Source: Thermoleophilia bacterium UBA5186 | GTDB lineage: Bacteria > Actinomycetota > Thermoleophilia > Gaiellales > Gaiellaceae | NCBI GenBank assembly: GCA_002413095.1 | Contig: DHWI01000062.1 | Location: 6,221 to 12,891, forward strand | DNA: 6,671 nucleotides | Direction: 5' to 3' | Shown: positions 5,682 through 6,671 of the stretch, in pieces | Layout of the letters: each line of letters starts with the position of its first letter | Position numbering within the stretch: the stretch's first letter is position 1 | The notes under the pieces: model-generated | Told to the model about the DNA's origin: nothing | The model's database searches: none | What the model saw: the letters and a program-made list of their open reading frames with translations, nothing else | Position numbers and translations under genes: made by a program

Positions 5682-5725
5682 TAGGTCTATCGGCAGCAGG
5701 CTCTCGAGGTTGAGCGCCCGCCCTC

Positions 5726-6556
5726 CTATGGGGTAAGCGAGGTCGTGGACGTCGGCGTGGTGGTCGTGGTCGAGGATCCCGAGCTCGGCGTGGTGGTCGT
5801 GGCCGATGCAACAGGGTCGAGCGCAATCAGCCGCAGCACGTAACGCGACCCGTCTGACGTGTTCTCGAGCGTCAGGGTCTTGCCCTTCTTGAGCGTCACG
5901 GTCGCCGCTCCGTCAGCGTAGGAGCCGCCGACGATCGCGATCTTCGCGGACGTCCGCGTAAGCGAGACGAGGTGGAAGACGGGCGCTGCGGCCGGAAAAT
6001 CGACGCCCAGGCCCACGATCTCGACGGTTCCGTTGACGGAGATGCTGGCGGTGGTCGGCAGGGGCCGGGTGGAAGGAGTCCCACCGCCGGGAGTCGGGCC
6101 GAGCGGGCCCACGGGGGGAACCGGCTTGGGGGTGGTGGTCGTTCCGCCGGAGCCGCCAGAGCTGGGAGTGCTTCCGCCCGGGCTCGTATCGACCTGCTGT
6201 GCGAACGGATCTTTGCTGGCGAACCGGCCGAACGAGACAAGCTGTCCGGACGCCGGCGCCGCGCTCGCGGCGCTCGAGTCCACGATCCCGCCGCGGGCCG
6301 CAACGGTGCCCGTCGCGCCGTTGGAGCCGGCGAGGCTCGGCGCAGCCAGGGGCGCTCCCGCAGGAGGCGTCGGGAAGCCGTTCGGGGGCTGGATGACGGC
6401 ACCCGGAGGAAGGGGCGGCGGCTTCGCGTTCATCATCGCCAACACCTTCGGCGCTTGGAACGCGAGCAACGCGAGGAGGAGAACACCGCCGACGGCGAGG
6501 ATGATCTTCTGCTTCTTTACCTTGGCCTTCTGATCAGCCGCGAGTGACTTGGCCAT
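5726..6556 (-). CDS. Bitopic Pro/Ser/Thr-rich membrane protein, possible PilP-like T4P component
   Basis: A 276-residue protein with a basic cytoplasmic N-terminus (MAKSLAADQKAKVKKQK) and one membrane segment (about 18-35). A long Pro/Ala/Gly-rich linker (45-165) is interrupted by SFGRFASKDPFAQQV (108-122). A small beta-rich domain follows (168-248; SISVNGTVEIVGLG and VTLKKGKTLTLENTSDG), and then a Ser/Thr tail (251-276). The KDPF motif followed by a beta domain recalls PilP/GspC-type alignment proteins, but I do not recognise close homology, so no symbol is given. The ATG at 6556 is preferred over one at 6622 because GGAGG (6565-6569) is 8 nt upstream and the Lys-rich opening suits a bitopic protein. 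The tail is encoded by direct repeats. It is upstream of the prepilin gene and pilC, probably in one operon. Confidence 0.75.
   Translation of the reverse strand: MAKSLAADQKAKVKKQKIILAVGGVLLLALLAFQAPKVLAMMNAKPPPLPPGAVIQPPNGFPTPPAGAPLAAPSLAGSNGATGTVAARGGIVDSSAASAAPASGQLVSFGRFASKDPFAQQVDTSPGGSTPSSGGSGGTTTTPKPVPPVGPLGPTPGGGTPSTRPLPTTASISVNGTVEIVGLGVDFPAAAPVFHLVSLTRTSAKIAIVGGSYADGAATVTLKKGKTLTLENTSDGSRYVLRLIALDPVASATTTTPSSGSSTTTTTPTSTTSLTP
5752..5802. repeat. 18-bp direct repeat in the Thr-rich tail of the PilP-like gene
   Basis: The same 18-bp sequence, beginning TCGGCGTGG on the plus strand, occurs at 5752-5769 and 5785-5802, offset by 33 bp (11 codons). It encodes the two poly-Thr runs (TTTTP and TTTTTP) in the C-terminal tail, and a partial third copy of the GGTCGTGG core lies at 5741-5748. 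The in-frame period means slippage or unequal recombination would change tail length without a frameshift. Confidence 0.8.
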
Positions 6557-6671
6557 TAGTGGTTCCTCCGGTTCCATCGCTGGATGCCTGGGTCGCGAGC
6601 ACCAAGCGATGCAAGGACACATGGAGCACTCGGGCTAGGAAGCCCGGGTGCGACTGAGGACGCCGCAGCGC
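6534..6671 (-). CDS. Possible 3' end of an upstream pilus-operon gene (uncertain, partial)
   Basis: One minus-strand frame is open from the window edge to a TGA at 6534-6536, reading GFLARVLHVSLHRLVLATQA in its middle, with mostly G or C in third codon positions as expected of a native gene. It would overlap the start of the PilP-like gene by 23 nt. I cannot identify the family; a PilO-like protein would be expected here from gene order, but the residues do not show it. Another frame, open from the edge to a TAA overlapping the downstream ATG (TAATG at 6554-6558), has poor third-position GC. The region may also be non-coding. Confidence 0.3.
   Translation of the reverse strand, partial: ALRRPQSHPGFLARVLHVSLHRLVLATQASSDGTGGTTNGQVTRG
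6631..6646. other. 6-bp hairpin upstream of the PilP-like gene
   Basis: CGGGCT (6631-6636) and AGCCCG (6641-6646) pair perfectly around AGGA. It lies 75 nt upstream of the PilP-like start. No U-run follows, so it is a weak candidate for an attenuator or mRNA structure and could be chance. Confidence 0.25.

Noticed and set aside
6557..6622. Longer N-terminus for the PilP-like protein starting at 6622
   Set aside because: The ATG at 6556 has a GGAGG box 8 nt upstream, while the longer version adds a Cys/Arg/Pro-rich stretch unlike a bitopic membrane protein's start.

Overview
The window looks like chromosomal DNA from a GC-rich bacterium, most probably an actinobacterium. The gene order rpmG-secE-nusG-rplK-rplA with a tRNA-Met(CAT) next to rpmG is typical of Actinomycetota. 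A complete-looking type IV pilus (T4P) operon close by points towards the deep-branching class Thermoleophilia (Solirubrobacterales/Gaiellales type). The phylum is a reasonable inference; the class is a guess from gene content, not from a search.

Region 1 (1-1860, minus strand) is the translation, secretion and transcription-elongation operon, read right to left: rpmG (L33), secE, nusG, rplK (L11) and the first half of rplA (L1), cut by the window edge. Two junctions are translationally coupled (TAATG at rpmG/secE, ATGA at rplK/rplA). A perfect 7-bp hairpin lies between nusG and rplK. Region 2 (1861-2364) is a divergent intergenic region with -10-like boxes in both directions, then on the plus strand an elongator tRNA-Met and a DUF2277 gene 36 nt downstream, with no terminator visible between them.

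Region 3 (2394-3905) holds a Fic-domain protein on the minus strand. It has an N-terminal inhibitory motif (class II architecture), a Fic motif with Ser in place of the usual Asn, and a C-terminal winged helix-turn-helix-like domain. Its upstream region is AT-rich for this genome. It carries a perfect TATAAT box and, over the expected -35 area, a perfect 10-bp inverted repeat. That arrangement suggests a regulated, possibly self-regulated, accessory gene inserted between two housekeeping/pilus blocks.

Region 4 (3906-6671, minus strand) is part of a T4P operon, read right to left: a possible end of an unidentified upstream gene, a bitopic Pro/Thr/Ser-rich protein resembling PilP/GspC-type alignment components in layout, a PilV-like prepilin with a class III signal peptide, and the platform protein PilC. 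The pilus assembly ATPase, the prepilin peptidase and PilM/N/O are not in the window and are presumably upstream.

No CRISPR array, insertion sequence or phage gene was seen. The least ordinary parts are the Fic gene with its operator-like inverted repeat, and the repeat-bearing PilP-like protein, whose partner in a presumably single-membraned cell is unclear.
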